A DNA stretch of 64,000 nt from VRUE01 sp963774555. Lineage in GTDB: Bacteria > Actinomycetota > Thermoleophilia > Solirubrobacterales > 70-9. This document shows, piece after piece, positions 45,953 through 55,857 of this stretch. Below the pieces are notes generated by a model, which ran no database searches, was not told where the DNA came from, and saw only the letters and a program-made list of their open reading frames with translations. How positions within the stretch are numbered: position 1 is the stretch's first letter; each line of letters starts with the position of its first letter. The translations under genes were made by a program, and so were the position numbers. Location of the stretch: positions 620,001 to 684,000 of the forward strand of contig CAVZFL010000001.1 in assembly GCA_963774555.1 (NCBI GenBank). The letters are read 5' to 3'.

Positions 45953-46215
45953 CAGGCCGCAGGGGGCGCGTTGAGGCGATCGATCGCTGCTAGGTCAAGG
46001 TCGAACTGTCCGGAATCCATCGCCTCAAACAGCGCCTCGGCGGCGACGCGGCGGTCGCGCCCGACCTCCAGCTCCGCCTTGGCTCCCTCGACAGCAAGGC
46101 GACGCAGAAGCGTGGCATCGGGCTCGCGGGTGCCGGTGGCGGCGCGAACCCGTGCCAGCGCCTCCCCCAACTCTGGGTCTGCGGTCACGGCGATTCGAGG
46201 GTGCTTGGAGGGCAT
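45952..46215 (-). CDS. VapB-like antitoxin
   Basis: An 87-residue protein: N-terminal beta strand 'HPRIAVTADPELGEALARVRAATG' of RHH type, a middle helix, and an acidic tail 'DSGQFDLDLAAIDRLN' to bind VapC. ATG 46215 is used; ATG 46236 is an alternative. The convergent toxin begins at its stop codon. DNA-binding to its own promoter is expected for the family. Confidence 0.8.
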   Translation of the reverse strand: MPSKHPRIAVTADPELGEALARVRAATGTREPDATLLRRLAVEGAKAELEVGRDRRVAAEALFEAMDSGQFDLDLAAIDRLNAPPAA

Positions 46216-46287
46216 CGCCACCGCAGTGTAACTCATCGGAGTAACACCGAGCAAATCGCCCGAACAGCCTCCACATATCTCTGCCGG

Positions 46288-46317
46288 ACCACGGCCACTC
46301 CGCATAGTGGCCGTGGT
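46288..46317. repeat. 12-bp perfect inverted repeat upstream of SDR gene
   Basis: ACCACGGCCACT and AGTGGCCGTGGT (46288-46299, 46306-46317) flank a 6-nt loop in the gap between divergent VapB and SDR genes. Likely an operator for one of them. Confidence 0.65.
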
Positions 46318-46337
46318 GCAGCGATAGCCTGGCCCAT

Positions 46338-47051
46338 ATGAGTGACCTCGACGGCCGAGTCGTTGCGATCGCCGGGGTTGCCGGCGGGCTGGGGCCGGTG
46401 GTGGCGGAGCGGCTTGCGGCGGCCGGGGCGACGGTTGCGGGGACGGACGTCTCGCAGGAGAAGGTCGATGCCGTTGGCTCCGCGCTCGACCTCCCACCCG
46501 AGCGCTGGGACGGCCAGGCGGTCGACCTGCTCGACGAGGACGCCGCCCGCAGCTGGTGCGCCGCCCTGCTCGAGCGCTTCGGCCGGGTCGACGCGCTCCT
46601 GCACCTGGTCGGCGGTTGGCGCGGGGGGCAGCCCCTGCACGAGGAGCCGCTCGCCGACTGGGACCTCCTGCACGACCTGCTGATCCGCACGGTCCAACAC
46701 ACCACCCGCGCCTTCCACGACGCCCTGCTCGCCGGCCCCCACGGGCGCTTCGTCCTCGTCTCCGCCAAGCAGGCGCAGGCTCCCTCCAACTCCAACGCCG
46801 CCTACGCCGCCGCCAAGGCCGCCGCCGAGGCCTGGACCCTCGCCCTCGCCGACGGCTTCGAAGGCACCCCCGCCACCGCCAACATCGTCGTCGTCGACGC
46901 GATCCTGACGCCGCGCATGCGCGAGGAGAGCCCGGACGAGGACTTCCCCACCTTCACCCCAGCCGAGCACCTCGCCGAGGCGATCGCCTTCCTCTGCTCG
47001 GACGCCGCCGGGAAGATGAACGGCCAGCGCCTGCCGCTTACGATGCGATAA
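46338..47051 (+). CDS. Short-chain dehydrogenase/reductase
   Basis: A 237-residue classical SDR. 'VVAIAGVAGGLGPVVAERLA' is the TGxxxGxG-equivalent NAD(P) loop with Thr replaced, 'LLHLVGGWRGGQP' is the NNAG-equivalent with changes, and the catalytic 'AYAAAKAAAEA' holds Tyr and Lys after Ser in 'VLVSAKQAQ'. Motif changes suggest a divergent SDR. No pathway is visible. Confidence 0.88.
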   Translation: MSDLDGRVVAIAGVAGGLGPVVAERLAAAGATVAGTDVSQEKVDAVGSALDLPPERWDGQAVDLLDEDAARSWCAALLERFGRVDALLHLVGGWRGGQPLHEEPLADWDLLHDLLIRTVQHTTRAFHDALLAGPHGRFVLVSAKQAQAPSNSNAAYAAAKAAAEAWTLALADGFEGTPATANIVVVDAILTPRMREESPDEDFPTFTPAEHLAEAIAFLCSDAAGKMNGQRLPLTMR

Positions 47052-47125
47052 CCCAAATAAAGGCCGCAGAAGAAAACAAAAGTCTTACTTTTGTAAGTCT
47101 TTACGGTATTTAGTAGGATACGGCC

Positions 47126-48559
47126 ATGGACTTCGTCGGCCGAGAGCGCGATCTCACCCGTCTCGAAGGCATCCTCGGCCAGGTCAAAGAGACCGGTCGC
47201 GGCGCCCTGATCGCGATGCGCGGTCGCCGCCGCGTCGGCAAGTCGCGCCTTGCCGAGGAATTCGGCCGCGAGTCCGGATGCCCGTACGTCTACTTCACCG
47301 CAGTCCAGCAGCCGGGCGACGCCGAGCTGAATCGCTTCGTCGAGGAGCTGGCCCTCTCGGCGGCCCCGCGCGCCGCCGACGTCGCCGCCGGCCTCCGCCC
47401 GCAGAACTGGGAGGCTGCACTCGAGCTCGCTGCGGAGGGCGCCACCGCCGAGCGGCCCCTGATCCTGATCCTCGACGAGTTTCCCTACCTCGCCGACAAG
47501 GACCCCAGCATCGAGGCCGTCTTGCAGAAGGTCTGGGACCGCTCCCTGCAGGCGGCGCCGGTCCTCGTCCTCCTGATCGGCTCCGACGAGGCGATGATGC
47601 GGGCGCTGAACGAGCAGGGCCGGCCGCTGTACGGCCGGCTGCGCGAGATGGTCGTGCGACCGCTGAGCCCGGCCGCCGTCGGCGAGCTGCTCGACCTCGG
47701 TCCGGCCGACGCCCTCGACGCGCAGCTCGTCATCGGCGGCTTCCCGGTTCTCGCCCTGGAGTGGGGGGCAGGCCGCAGCCGGGACGAGTACCTGCGGGAT
47801 GCGCTCATCGACCCCACGTCGTTCCTGATCGTCAGCGCCGAGCGCACGCTGAGCGCCGAGTTCCCGGCGCCGGCGCCGCGCGCCGTCCTGGCCGCGATCG
47901 GCGCCGGCGCCCGCGCCCACTCGGCGATCCTCGGCCGCACCAACCTCAGCGCGACCGCGGTGAACGACACGCTCACCGCCCTGCAGGCGCGTGGAGTGGT
48001 CCAGCGCCTCACTCCCTACTCGACCAGGTCCGCCCGCAAGACGGTCCTCTGGGAGATCGCCGACCCGTACATGCGCTTCTGGCTGCGCTTCATCGACGGC
48101 AACATCGACCTGGTCGAGCGTGGCCGCGGTGCCCTCCTCCTCGACGCCCTCGAGCGTGAATGGCCCAGCTACCGGGGCCGGGCGATCGAGCACCTCGTCC
48201 GCGAGGCGATCGAGCTGCTGCTGCCCGACGAAGGACGCTTCGGCGCCGCCCGCCACGTTGGCGGCTACTGGAACCGCACCGGAGCGGTGGAGATCGACCT
48301 CGTCGGGGGCGATGCCACGCCGGTCGCTCGCCAGATCGCCTTCGTCGGCTCGATCAAGTGGCGGCAAAGCCGCCCGTTCGATCGCGCCGACACGCTCGAG
48401 CTGGCCAAGCACCGCGAGGAGGTTCCAGGCGCGACGGCCGAGACGCCGCTCCTCGGCGTCAGCTCGAGCGGCTTCAGCGACGACGCCCCGCTCGACGTCC
48501 GTCTTGCACCCGAGAACCTGATCGCCGCTTACGATGCGGGGGTGAGCGCGACACCATGA
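47126..48559 (+). CDS. AAA+ ATPase with DUF234-type C-terminal nuclease-like domain (copy 1)
   Basis: A 477-residue protein. 'DFVGRERDL' opens the domain, Walker A is 'RGRRRVGKS' (32-40) and Walker B 'LILILDEFP' (112-120). 'GSDEAMMRAL' is sensor 1. A winged helix follows ('SAILGRTNLSATAVNDTLTAL') and a C-terminal E-x-D...K pattern ('VEIDLVG', 'FVGSIKW') fits the DUF234 nuclease-like fold. It overlaps a MerR gene by 4 nt (ATGA). Relatives are at 59483 and 62241. Targets are unknown; the family is common near mobile DNA. Confidence 0.88.
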   Translation: MDFVGRERDLTRLEGILGQVKETGRGALIAMRGRRRVGKSRLAEEFGRESGCPYVYFTAVQQPGDAELNRFVEELALSAAPRAADVAAGLRPQNWEAALELAAEGATAERPLILILDEFPYLADKDPSIEAVLQKVWDRSLQAAPVLVLLIGSDEAMMRALNEQGRPLYGRLREMVVRPLSPAAVGELLDLGPADALDAQLVIGGFPVLALEWGAGRSRDEYLRDALIDPTSFLIVSAERTLSAEFPAPAPRAVLAAIGAGARAHSAILGRTNLSATAVNDTLTALQARGVVQRLTPYSTRSARKTVLWEIADPYMRFWLRFIDGNIDLVERGRGALLLDALEREWPSYRGRAIEHLVREAIELLLPDEGRFGAARHVGGYWNRTGAVEIDLVGGDATPVARQIAFVGSIKWRQSRPFDRADTLELAKHREEVPGATAETPLLGVSSSGFSDDAPLDVRLAPENLIAAYDAGVSATP

Positions 48560-49350
48560 GCAAGCCGGCCAAGGACGAGATGACGATCCGCGAGCTGGCG
48601 CAGCGGACGGGGATGACCGTGCGCAACATCCGCGCCCACCAGACCCGCGGGCTGCTGCCGCCGCCGGTGGTGCGCGGCCGCACCGGCTACTACAACGAGG
48701 AGCACGTGGCGCGGATCGCGCTGACCCGGGAGATGCAGGCCGACGGGCTCAACCTGGAGGCGATCCGCCGCGTGGTCGAGTCCAGCGAGGGCGCCGCGAC
48801 CGAGATCGTCGACTTCACCCGCGCCCTGCGGGCGCCCTTCGAAGACGAGGCGCCGGAAATCATCGAGGCCGAGGAGCTGCAGGGCCTCTGGAGCAACGAG
48901 GCCGCCGACCCCGAGCTGATGCGCCGGGCCGAAAAGCTCGGCATCCTGCGCGCCCTGCCCGACGGCAAGGTTGAGGTGATCAGCCCTCGCCTGCAGCGCG
49001 CCGCCGTCGCCCTCGCCGAGCTGGGGGTGGGACCGGAGGGCGCCCTCGCCACCGCCGAGAAACTGCGCCGCAACGCCGACGGCGTCGCCCGCACCTTCGT
49101 CGACCTCTTCGTCACCGAGATCTGGCAGCCCTTCGACCGTGCCGGCCGCCCCGAGGCCGACTGGCCCAAGGTCCGCCAGGCCCTCGACCGCCTGCGCCCC
49201 CTCGCCTCCGACGCCCTCCTCGCCGTCTTCCAGATCGCGATGGGCGAGGCGGTGGAGAAAGCCAGCGAGCGGACCCTGCGGGTGGCGGCGCGGCGCAAGC
49301 CGGGTCGCACCGAGGCGAAGCCGCGTCGCAAGAGCAGCCGCCGTCGCTGA
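48556..49350 (+). CDS. MerR-family transcriptional regulator
   Basis: A 264-residue regulator. The N-terminal winged HTH has 'MTIRELAQRTGMTVRNIRAHQTRGLLPPP' and 'YNEEHVARIALTREMQADGLNLEAIRRVVE'. The long C-terminal part ('PEGALATAEKLRRNADGVARTFVDLFVTEIW') is an all-helical domain found in actinobacterial MerR proteins. It is coupled to the upstream ATPase, an unusual pairing, so it may regulate that operon. Lys/Arg-rich tail. Confidence 0.9.
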   Translation: MSKPAKDEMTIRELAQRTGMTVRNIRAHQTRGLLPPPVVRGRTGYYNEEHVARIALTREMQADGLNLEAIRRVVESSEGAATEIVDFTRALRAPFEDEAPEIIEAEELQGLWSNEAADPELMRRAEKLGILRALPDGKVEVISPRLQRAAVALAELGVGPEGALATAEKLRRNADGVARTFVDLFVTEIWQPFDRAGRPEADWPKVRQALDRLRPLASDALLAVFQIAMGEAVEKASERTLRVAARRKPGRTEAKPRRKSSRRR

Positions 49351-49421
49351 GCCGCGCAGGGGGGAGAGATCGAACGCCCACCGCCTTATAGGGGGTGAAT
49401 GCGTCAATCAAACGGGTGGTA

Positions 49422-49431
49422 CCCTATAGGG
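49422..49431. promoter_or_regulatory. Operator half of the RHH-PIN operon
   Basis: CCCTATAGGG is a perfect 10-bp palindrome directly before the ATG at 49433; a related CTTATAGGGGG occurs at 49385. TATAGG or TACCCT could be the -10 box, giving a leaderless transcript covered by the antitoxin. Confidence 0.6.
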
Positions 49432-49432
49432 C

Positions 49433-49657
49433 ATGAAGAAGACGAGTGTCTATCTGGAGCACTGGCTCGACCGGGACCTCCGACTGATCGCCGAAGCAGA
49501 GGGCAAGAGCAAGGCCGAGGTGATCCGCGAGGCACTGGCAGTTCGGGCCCTCGAGGCGCCGCAGCCGCGAATAACGGCGATCGGAGCGATCAAGGGTGGC
49601 CCGACGGACCTTTCACAGAACGTCGATCACTACCTCAAGGGTCTCGGCGAAGATTGA
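49433..49657 (+). CDS. RHH antitoxin of PIN toxin (VapB-like)
   Basis: A 74-residue ribbon-helix-helix protein: strand 'KKTSVYLEHWLDRDLRLIAEAEGKSKAEVIREAL', then an unstructured tail 'GPTDLSQNVDHYLKGLGED' that would bind the toxin. Its stop (TGA) overlaps the TTG start of the PIN gene. Typical size and order. Confidence 0.9.
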   Translation: MKKTSVYLEHWLDRDLRLIAEAEGKSKAEVIREALAVRALEAPQPRITAIGAIKGGPTDLSQNVDHYLKGLGED

Positions 49658-50073
49658 TTGTTCTCGATACGTCCTTCTTCGTGGCGCTACTTTGGGCCGA
49701 CGACGATGGGCATCGAGAGGCGTCTGCCTTCTATGCGAAGGCCGAGGGAGGCTTTGCCACTACGCCCCTCGTCTTGGTCGAGATCGACTACATGCTGCAT
49801 AGCCGCGGCAGTGCGAAGGGGGTGGATTTGTTTCACCGAGAGATTCGCGCCGGCACGCTCGGGGTCGAATGGTGGCCGAAGCTGGATGTCCAAGCCGCCG
49901 AGATCGCCGATCGCTACGCGGATCTCGGACTCGGCCTCGTGGACGCATCCTTGGTCGCCCTCTCCGGCGCCCTCGAGACCACCCGCATCGCCACTTTCGA
50001 CGAGCGCCACTTCCGCGCCGTCGAGCCACTGAGCGGGGCCTCCTCGTTCACGCTACTCCCGGCCGACGCCTGA
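49654..50073 (+). CDS. PIN-domain ribonuclease toxin
   Basis: A 139-residue PIN protein. Acidic residues: Asp5 ('IVLDTSFFVALLW'), Glu in 'LVLVEIDYMLHS', Asp in 'LGLVDASLVALSG' and Asp in 'IATFDERHFRAV'. TTG 49654 overlaps the antitoxin stop (TTGA), the only start that leaves the first motif intact. Function: Mg2+-dependent RNA cleavage, by family. Confidence 0.9.
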   Translation: MIVLDTSFFVALLWADDDGHREASAFYAKAEGGFATTPLVLVEIDYMLHSRGSAKGVDLFHREIRAGTLGVEWWPKLDVQAAEIADRYADLGLGLVDASLVALSGALETTRIATFDERHFRAVEPLSGASSFTLLPADA

Positions 50074-50101
50074 GAATGGGAGCGATCACCTACTTCAAGC
50101 G

Positions 50102-50377
50102 TCAGGCTGCCAGGGCGGCCTCGACCTCGCGGGTGTCAGCAACCGTGGGCGTATCCGGGAAGGTCACCTTTATCTCCCCCTCTTTCTCCAGCCACTGCTT
50201 GGCGCTGACAATGGTCACTCCGATCACCTCGCGGTTCTCGTCGTAGCGCACGATGTGCCCCTCGGGCGTTTCGAAAGATTCGAAGGCCGGGCGCGGCTTG
50301 CCGATCGCCATGTAGAGCACATCGCCGTCGGCGTAGTAGGTGACGTGGTCCAACGCGTATGGGCCAAGGTGGATCAC
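50102..50377 (-). CDS. DUF2283-family protein
   Basis: A 91-residue protein: 'DHVTYYADGDVLYMAIGKPRPAFESFETPEGHIVRYDENREVIGVTIVSAKQWL' fits the DUF2283 pattern of paired beta strands ('DGDVLYM', 'D-x-x-G-x-I/V-G-I/V'). GTG 50377 overlaps the preceding stop (GTGA). Small DUF2283 proteins are often paired with toxin-like nucleases and are thought to be antitoxins. Confidence 0.82.
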   Translation of the reverse strand: MIHLGPYALDHVTYYADGDVLYMAIGKPRPAFESFETPEGHIVRYDENREVIGVTIVSAKQWLEKEGEIKVTFPDTPTVADTREVEAALAA

Positions 50378-50667
50378 GTTGAAGGCTCCTTTCCGATCCC
50401 AAATGCAGTGACGATCAGTGCAGGCCGCTGTCTGAAGTCTACGACCACCCGCAGCCAGCGACTCGGGCCCACTCCGGAGCGATGGAAGCGCCGACGCCCG
50501 AATTCTGGATCGTCGAGCACGACGTGAGGTGAAGCGACGGTCTCCATGATCTCCGTGCGATAGGACGCCATCTCCGGATGCCCATCGACGATGTGACGCC
50601 ACCCGGCCGCTGTCAGGACGACTGCGTCACCTTCTGGTGTTCGAACCCTTTCGAATGAGGAACCCAC
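50374..50667 (-). CDS. Putative small nuclease-like toxin partner of DUF2283
   Basis: A 97-residue alpha/beta protein. 'VVLTAAGWRHIVDGHPEMASYRTEIMETVASPHVV' followed by 'WLRVVVDFRQRPALIVTAF' resembles BECR-fold (RelE/barnase-like) toxins that pair with DUF2283. His29 and His34 are possible catalytic residues. GTG 50667 is assumed, with TATAAC just upstream. Family call is tentative. Confidence 0.65.
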   Translation of the reverse strand: MGSSFERVRTPEGDAVVLTAAGWRHIVDGHPEMASYRTEIMETVASPHVVLDDPEFGRRRFHRSGVGPSRWLRVVVDFRQRPALIVTAFGIGKEPST

Positions 50668-50840
50668 ATTCGTTATAAGGGCCCAGCGCAGGAATCTCGC
50701 CCCCCTTGAGAGGCCTCAACGCCTTGAGCGTGCTGGACCTCAAAAACCTTTACGTATAGTCTGCTGGCGAAATGGTGTACGCAGACGTTTAGAGCTGCGG
50801 GCATCGGATCTGCGGGACGACGGCAGGGACGGACCGGCGC

Positions 50841-51314
50841 ATGGAAGACATTCCGAATCGTTCGGACGACTTCGCATCCGAGTTCTCCGGCGCCGTTGGG
50901 CGCCTGCAGGTGGCCGTGCTCGAGGCTTGCCAAGGGGAGAAGATCTGGCCCGCCAAGGTGGCGGCCGGGGTGCGGGCGACGGTCGAATTCGCCGCCACCG
51001 AGCCCGAGCGGGCGCGGCTGCTGACGATCGAGTCGCTGGTCCAGCGGCCCGACGGCGGCGAGCGCTTCGCCCGCACGATCGAGCACTTCGCCGAGCTGCT
51101 GCGGGCGGAGGCGCCGCAGGATCGGCGCCGGCCGAAGAGCACCGAGCAGGCCCTGGTCGGCGGCGTCGGCCGGGTGCTCGCCGAGCACCTCCGCTCCGAC
51201 GACTTCGACGGTCTGCGCGGGGCCGTTCCCGAACTCGTCGAGCTCCTCCTCGTTCCCTACATCGGCCGTGCCGAGGCCCGCTCCTGGGCCCGCAAAGCCA
51301 CTCCAGATCCATAA
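50841..51314 (+). CDS. TetR-type C-terminal ligand-domain protein lacking HTH
   Basis: A 157-residue helical protein resembling only the C-terminal half of TetR/AcrR regulators ('KVAAGVRATVEFAATEPERARLLTIESLV', 'VGRVLAEHL', 'ELVELLLVPYIG'). No helix-turn-helix precedes it and the upstream 170 nt do not encode one in any frame I checked. It could bind ligands or dimerise with another TetR. Intact from ATG 50841. Confidence 0.7.
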   Translation: MEDIPNRSDDFASEFSGAVGRLQVAVLEACQGEKIWPAKVAAGVRATVEFAATEPERARLLTIESLVQRPDGGERFARTIEHFAELLRAEAPQDRRRPKSTEQALVGGVGRVLAEHLRSDDFDGLRGAVPELVELLLVPYIGRAEARSWARKATPDP

Positions 51315-51327
51315 ACGCGGCGCTCCC

Positions 51328-51356
51328 TTGACATTTGCAAACGAATCTGTTCTCAT
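51328..51356 (+). promoter_or_regulatory. Sigma-70 type promoter of the surface-protein cluster
   Basis: TTGACA (51328-51333) and TCTCAT (51351-51356) are separated by 17 nt. The next gene starts at 51500, leaving a leader of about 140 nt. The -10 is weak. Confidence 0.5.
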
Positions 51357-51499
51357 TCTCGCGTAGTTAATGTACGAATTAGTTCAGTCCGCACAGGGAG
51401 CGGGCAGGACATCCAACAGGGACAAAACCGAGCCCTCCATGGAGCCGCAAAGGGAAGCGGCGGGCAGAGGGGCTCACGGGACAAGGAGAAGAGATTTCG

Positions 51500-52289
51500 A
51501 TGCTCTCGCTACGCAACCGCTTCGGCATTCCCGGAGTCATCTCGGTGATCGCGCTCGTGTTCGCGATGCTGGGCGGCGCCTACGCCGCCAACAGCAGCTC
51601 GGGCGGCAAGGCAACAACCTCTGCCAAGGCCAAGAAGGGGCCGCGGGGTCCGAAGGGCGCAACCGGGCCAGCGGGTCCACAGGGACCGGCCGGGCCACAG
51701 AGTGCAGCCGGCGCCAAGGGCGACGCCGGGGCCGCGGGAGCCGCGGGTGCAGTCGGGCCTCCGGGGCCGACCGGTCCCCAGGGCGCCAAAGGCACCAACG
51801 GTAGCCCGGGAGCGACCGGCCCCGAAGGCTCACCCTGGACCGCCTGGCGGCACCCTTCCCTCGGGCAAGACCGAGACCGGCAACTGGAGCAACAACTCCC
51901 TTGGCGGCGTGTTCGAACCGCTCAGAGTGGATGCGATCTCTTTCTCGATTCCGCTCGCTGCGCCATCCGAAAAAGTCGTGCTCCTCAAAAAAGCGGAAAC
52001 CGAAGAATCCACCACCAAACCTGTTGAAGGGTGCAAATACGACCCAACCGACCCTACTGCCGTTCCCGTTGCGCCTGCCGGGACCCTTTGCGTCTTTACG
52101 ACGTTGACAGGCGAACAAGGCGGACACGTCTCGACTGTGAATAAGGGCAAATTCGAAGGCAAACTCTCGGACTCGCGTACCGGTGCCTACATCTACGGCG
52201 AAACGTACACCGAAGCGAGCCAAGAACTTGAAGAACTGGGCATCGGCAAGTTCGACTTGGCGGGCACCTGGGCGGTGACCGCGAAATAA
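51500..52289 (+). CDS. Collagen-like repeat secreted protein, one frameshift
   Basis: N-terminal 'GVISVIALVFAMLGGAYA' is a signal or anchor segment. Residues ~47-110 are collagen Gly-X-Y triplets ('GPRGPKGATGPAGPQGP'). After a +1 shift in 'tcaccctgg' near 51830 the frame continues with 'PGGTLPSGKTETGNW' and a ~140-residue globular domain. The two parts match in frame when one C is removed. It is the first of four secreted proteins transcribed together. Bacterial collagens form stalks on the cell surface. Confidence 0.82.
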
Positions 52290-52296
52290 CCGAGCC

Positions 52297-52332
52297 GCCC
52301 ACCGCCGTCCGGCACTCCGGACGGCGGTGGGC
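52297..52332 (+). terminator. Terminator-like hairpin after collagen-like gene
   Basis: Perfect 16-bp arms 52297-52312 and 52317-52332 with a CACT loop, then a short pyrimidine run. It may end or attenuate transcription before the next gene. Confidence 0.65.
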
Positions 52333-52367
52333 ACGTCCTTCACCCCGCCGATCGCAAGGAGCTCAGG

Positions 52368-55300
52368 ATGAATCAGCAGGACCGCACCTCAAAGCAGACC
52401 CGCCCCCGCGCGACCCGTCTGGGTGCCCTTGTCGCGGCGCTGCTCTGCCTCGGGCTCCTCAGCGCAGCCCCCGCCTCGGCGAACTTCGAACAGGTGGACA
52501 CCTTCGCCGGGACGGGCGAAGAAGTGCAGCTCGGCGGCGTCGGCGGCATGGCGGTCAACCGCACCGGAGCGGGCGGGGTGCCGCCGGGGACGCTCTACGC
52601 GGCCACCGAAATCCAGAACGGAGGGGTACGGGTTGCCCGCTTCAACCCCGACGGCAGCTTCAGCGAGAACTGGACTTTCGAAGGGAGCCCGCCCGATGAA
52701 CGCTGCGGCCCCGACGGGGACCCGACCCACCCCGTGTGCGAAAAAAGAGCGACCTCGAACAGTAGTAACGCCGATGTCGAGGTCGACCAGAGCACCGGCT
52801 ACGTCTACCTGTTCAGGGGTGTTACCGGATCACTGTTCAACGGCAAAAACTTGATCCACGTCTACAGCGCCGACGGCTCGGAACTGATCACGGAATTCGG
52901 GGTGCAGGCCGGCCCGGGTGAAACCATCGCAACAAGCCCGGAAAAGATCTACGCCACCCTATGGGGCGGCCTCGCGATGAGTCCCTCCGGAGAGGTCTAC
53001 GTCTACGACCAGGGCGGTCAGTACAGGCTGATGACCTTCAGGCCGCAGAGCCCCGGCGACTACGAACACTACGTCTACGCCGGCCAGAGCAGCGACATCA
53101 CGGGCACACGCCCGCGGATGCCCGTCGCCGACGACGCCGGGGACATCTACGTGGTGCCCGGCGTGGGCGACTCGATCGCCAAGCTCGACCCGGGCAAACC
53201 GGCGGACCCAGTGCTGTGCGAATTCCCCTTCCCCAAAGGCGGCATCACCGCGATCGCGGTCAACCCCGAAAACGGCGAAGTCTTCTTCTACACCTACAAG
53301 GACAAGAAGATCCACCGGCTGGGCGCCTGCGACGAGGAAACAGGCGAATTCACCGAAGCGGGCAGCTTCGGCTTCTCACCGCCGCGGTTCGAACTCACCG
53401 CGATGGCCTTCGACCCGGCCGGCCAGTTCGAGCCGCGCCGCCCGGCGAGCACGCTCTACGCCGGCGCTCTCGAATGGCGAAGGCGCCGAAGTCTTCGAAG
53501 TCTCCCTCGGCTACATCTTCGCCCTGCCTAAAGAACTGCCACCCGAGGTCAAATCAGAGTCGGTCGAACACGTGACCCCGACCACCGCCGACCTCGGCGC
53601 CCAGATCAACCCCAAAGGCCCACCGACCACCTACGCCTTCCAGTACATCACCGAGGCCGAATACGAAGCAAACGAACCGGCCGACCGTTTCGCCGGCGCG
53701 GCGGAATCCCCGCCGGGGGGAGCGCTGCTGGGCGAAGGGCCGGACACGCTCAGTGCCGCCACCTCGCTGAGCGGCCTCGAACCCGACACCGCCTACCACT
53801 ACCGGGCGGTGGGAACCAGCCACTGCTCAGAAGAACTGCCCGAAAAAGTCTGCGAAGGCACCGGCGCCGACCAGGTCTTCCACACCTTCCCGCTCGAAGC
53901 CCCCGGCCTGCCCGACAAACGGGTCTACGAGCTGGTCTCCCCGCCCCAGAAGCTGGGCGGGCAGGTGCTGCCGGCCGACCCCTCGTTCTCGAGCTGCGGC
54001 CCGGAAACCTCCTGCAAGCCGGGCGACGGCTTCCCCCACTACCCGATGCAGAGCCGCCCCGACGGCGAAGCGATCGTCTATGAGGGCACGCCCTTCTCTG
54101 GTGACGAAGGGACGGTGCAAGTAAACCAGTACATCGCCCGCCGCGACGCCAAAGCCGGCTGGCAGACCGTCAACCTCAGCCCCACGCAGCTACACGGCAA
54201 CAGCGCCGGCTACAAGGCCTTCGACACCGCCCTCGGGGAGGGCCTGATCTCGCAGGGCAGCCGCACGCTCAGCCCCCAGGCCCCGGCCGAATACACCAAC
54301 CTCTACACCCAGCTGAGCACCAACCCCTCGGTGTTCGGGCCGCTGCTCACCGCGGAACCGCCGAGCCGTCTTCCCGGCGAAGGCAACAGCAGCCTCCGAC
54401 TCACCTACGCCGGCGCCTCGGCCGACCTCTCGCGGATCTTCTTCGCCGCCAACGACGCGCTGACGGTGGAAACCGCCTTCGCCCCCGAAGCCATCGACGG
54501 CGGCCCGACCAAATACAACCTCTACGAATGGGCGAAAGGCGAACTTGCCCTGGTCAACGTCTCACCCGACAACGCCGGAACCGAACCCGGGGCTTCCTTC
54601 GGCACGCTGAGCGCCCACGCGATCTCCGCCGACGGCTCACACGCCTTCTGGAGTGACGAAGCGGGCCAAGTCTACGTTCGCATCGGCGGCACCGAAACAC
54701 GCAGGATCGAAGACCCGGGCAAATTCCTCTCGGCCGCTACCGACGGCTCCAAGGCCCTGCTCGACGACGGCTGCCTCTACGACCTCGCAGAAGAACAGTG
54801 CGAAGACCTGACCACGGATCAGAGCGACGTCCACCAGGGCGGCTTCGAGGGCATCGCCGGTCAGAGCGACAACCTCTCCCACGTCTACTTCGTCGACAAC
54901 AAAGTCCTCACCGGCGAAGAAGAAAACAGCGAGGGCGACAAAGCCCAGGCCGGCAAAGACAACCTCTACGCCTGGGCCGAAGGTGCCGGCACCAGCTTCG
55001 TGGCGACGCTGGTGGCCAACGACAACAACGGCACCGCTCTCACCCACGGCGCCGCGTGGTCGCCCGCACCCTCAACGCGGACCGCCGAGGCGAGCCCGCA
55101 CGGCCGCTTCCTCACCTTCCTCTCCCAGGCCCAGATCACCGGCTATGACAACACCGGCCCCTGTGAAACCAACCACGCCGGCGGGTTCATCCCCGGCCTC
55201 TGTTCGGAGGCCTTCCTCTATGACTCGGCCACGGGTGGGCTTCGCTGCGTCTCCTGCAATCCCGCCGGCCCCCGGCCGCTGGGTTGGAGCGCGCTGCGGC

Positions 55301-55857
55301 TGATCAGGAGCGGGGAAGGGCTGCCCCAGCCGCGCTACCTGACCGACGAAGGGCGCCTTTACTTCGACAGCCGCGACTCGCTCAGCCCCTTCGACACCAA
55401 CAACGGCGCCGAAGACGTCTACGAGTACGAGCCAAACGAAGTCGGCGGCTGCGAACGGGGGGCCGGCTGCCTCTCGCTGATCTCGGCCGGCTCGGAACCG
55501 AGCGACTCCAACTTCCTCGCGATCGACGAAGAGGGAGGGAACGTCTTCTTCACCACCAGAGATCAGCTCGTGCTCAAAGACCACGACGACCTGATCGACC
55601 TCTACGACGCCCGCACGGAAGGCGGCATCCCCTCCGAAACCGAAGTGGCCAGGGGCGAATGCCAGGGCGAAGCCTGCGTGCCCGCGCTCACCCCGCCCAA
55701 CGACCCGACCCCGGGCTCCTCGAGCTTCGAAGGGGCGGGCAACGTCGATGAAAGGAAAGCGACCAGGAAACACCACAAGAAGAAGCACGCCAAGCACAAA
55801 AGCCACAAGCGCTCGCACGGCCGAGCCGCCAAGCACAACCGCGGAGGTTCCAAGTGA
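52368..55857 (+). CDS. Very large secreted beta-propeller/FN3-like protein, one frameshift
   Basis: Together 1162 residues. The signal peptide 'LGALVAALLCLGLLSAAPASA' is followed by NHL-like repeats ('GVGGMAVNRTGAGGVPPGTLY', 'IYVVPGVGDSIAKLDP'), an FN3-like segment ('PTTADLGAQINPKGPPTTYAFQY') and WD/TolB-like blocks ('SADGSHAFWSDEAGQVYVRIGG'). The C-terminal ~35 residues are Lys/His-rich. The frame changes near 53467 (+1); the second frame continues 'LSNGEGAEVFEVSLGYIF'. A GTGA overlap links it to the next gene. Role unknown, probably cell-surface or exopolymer binding. Confidence 0.8.

Noticed and set aside
45400..46215. VapBC as an element integrated at tRNA-Tyr
   Set aside because: It is next to the tRNA, but no duplicated tRNA 3' sequence is present in the flanks.
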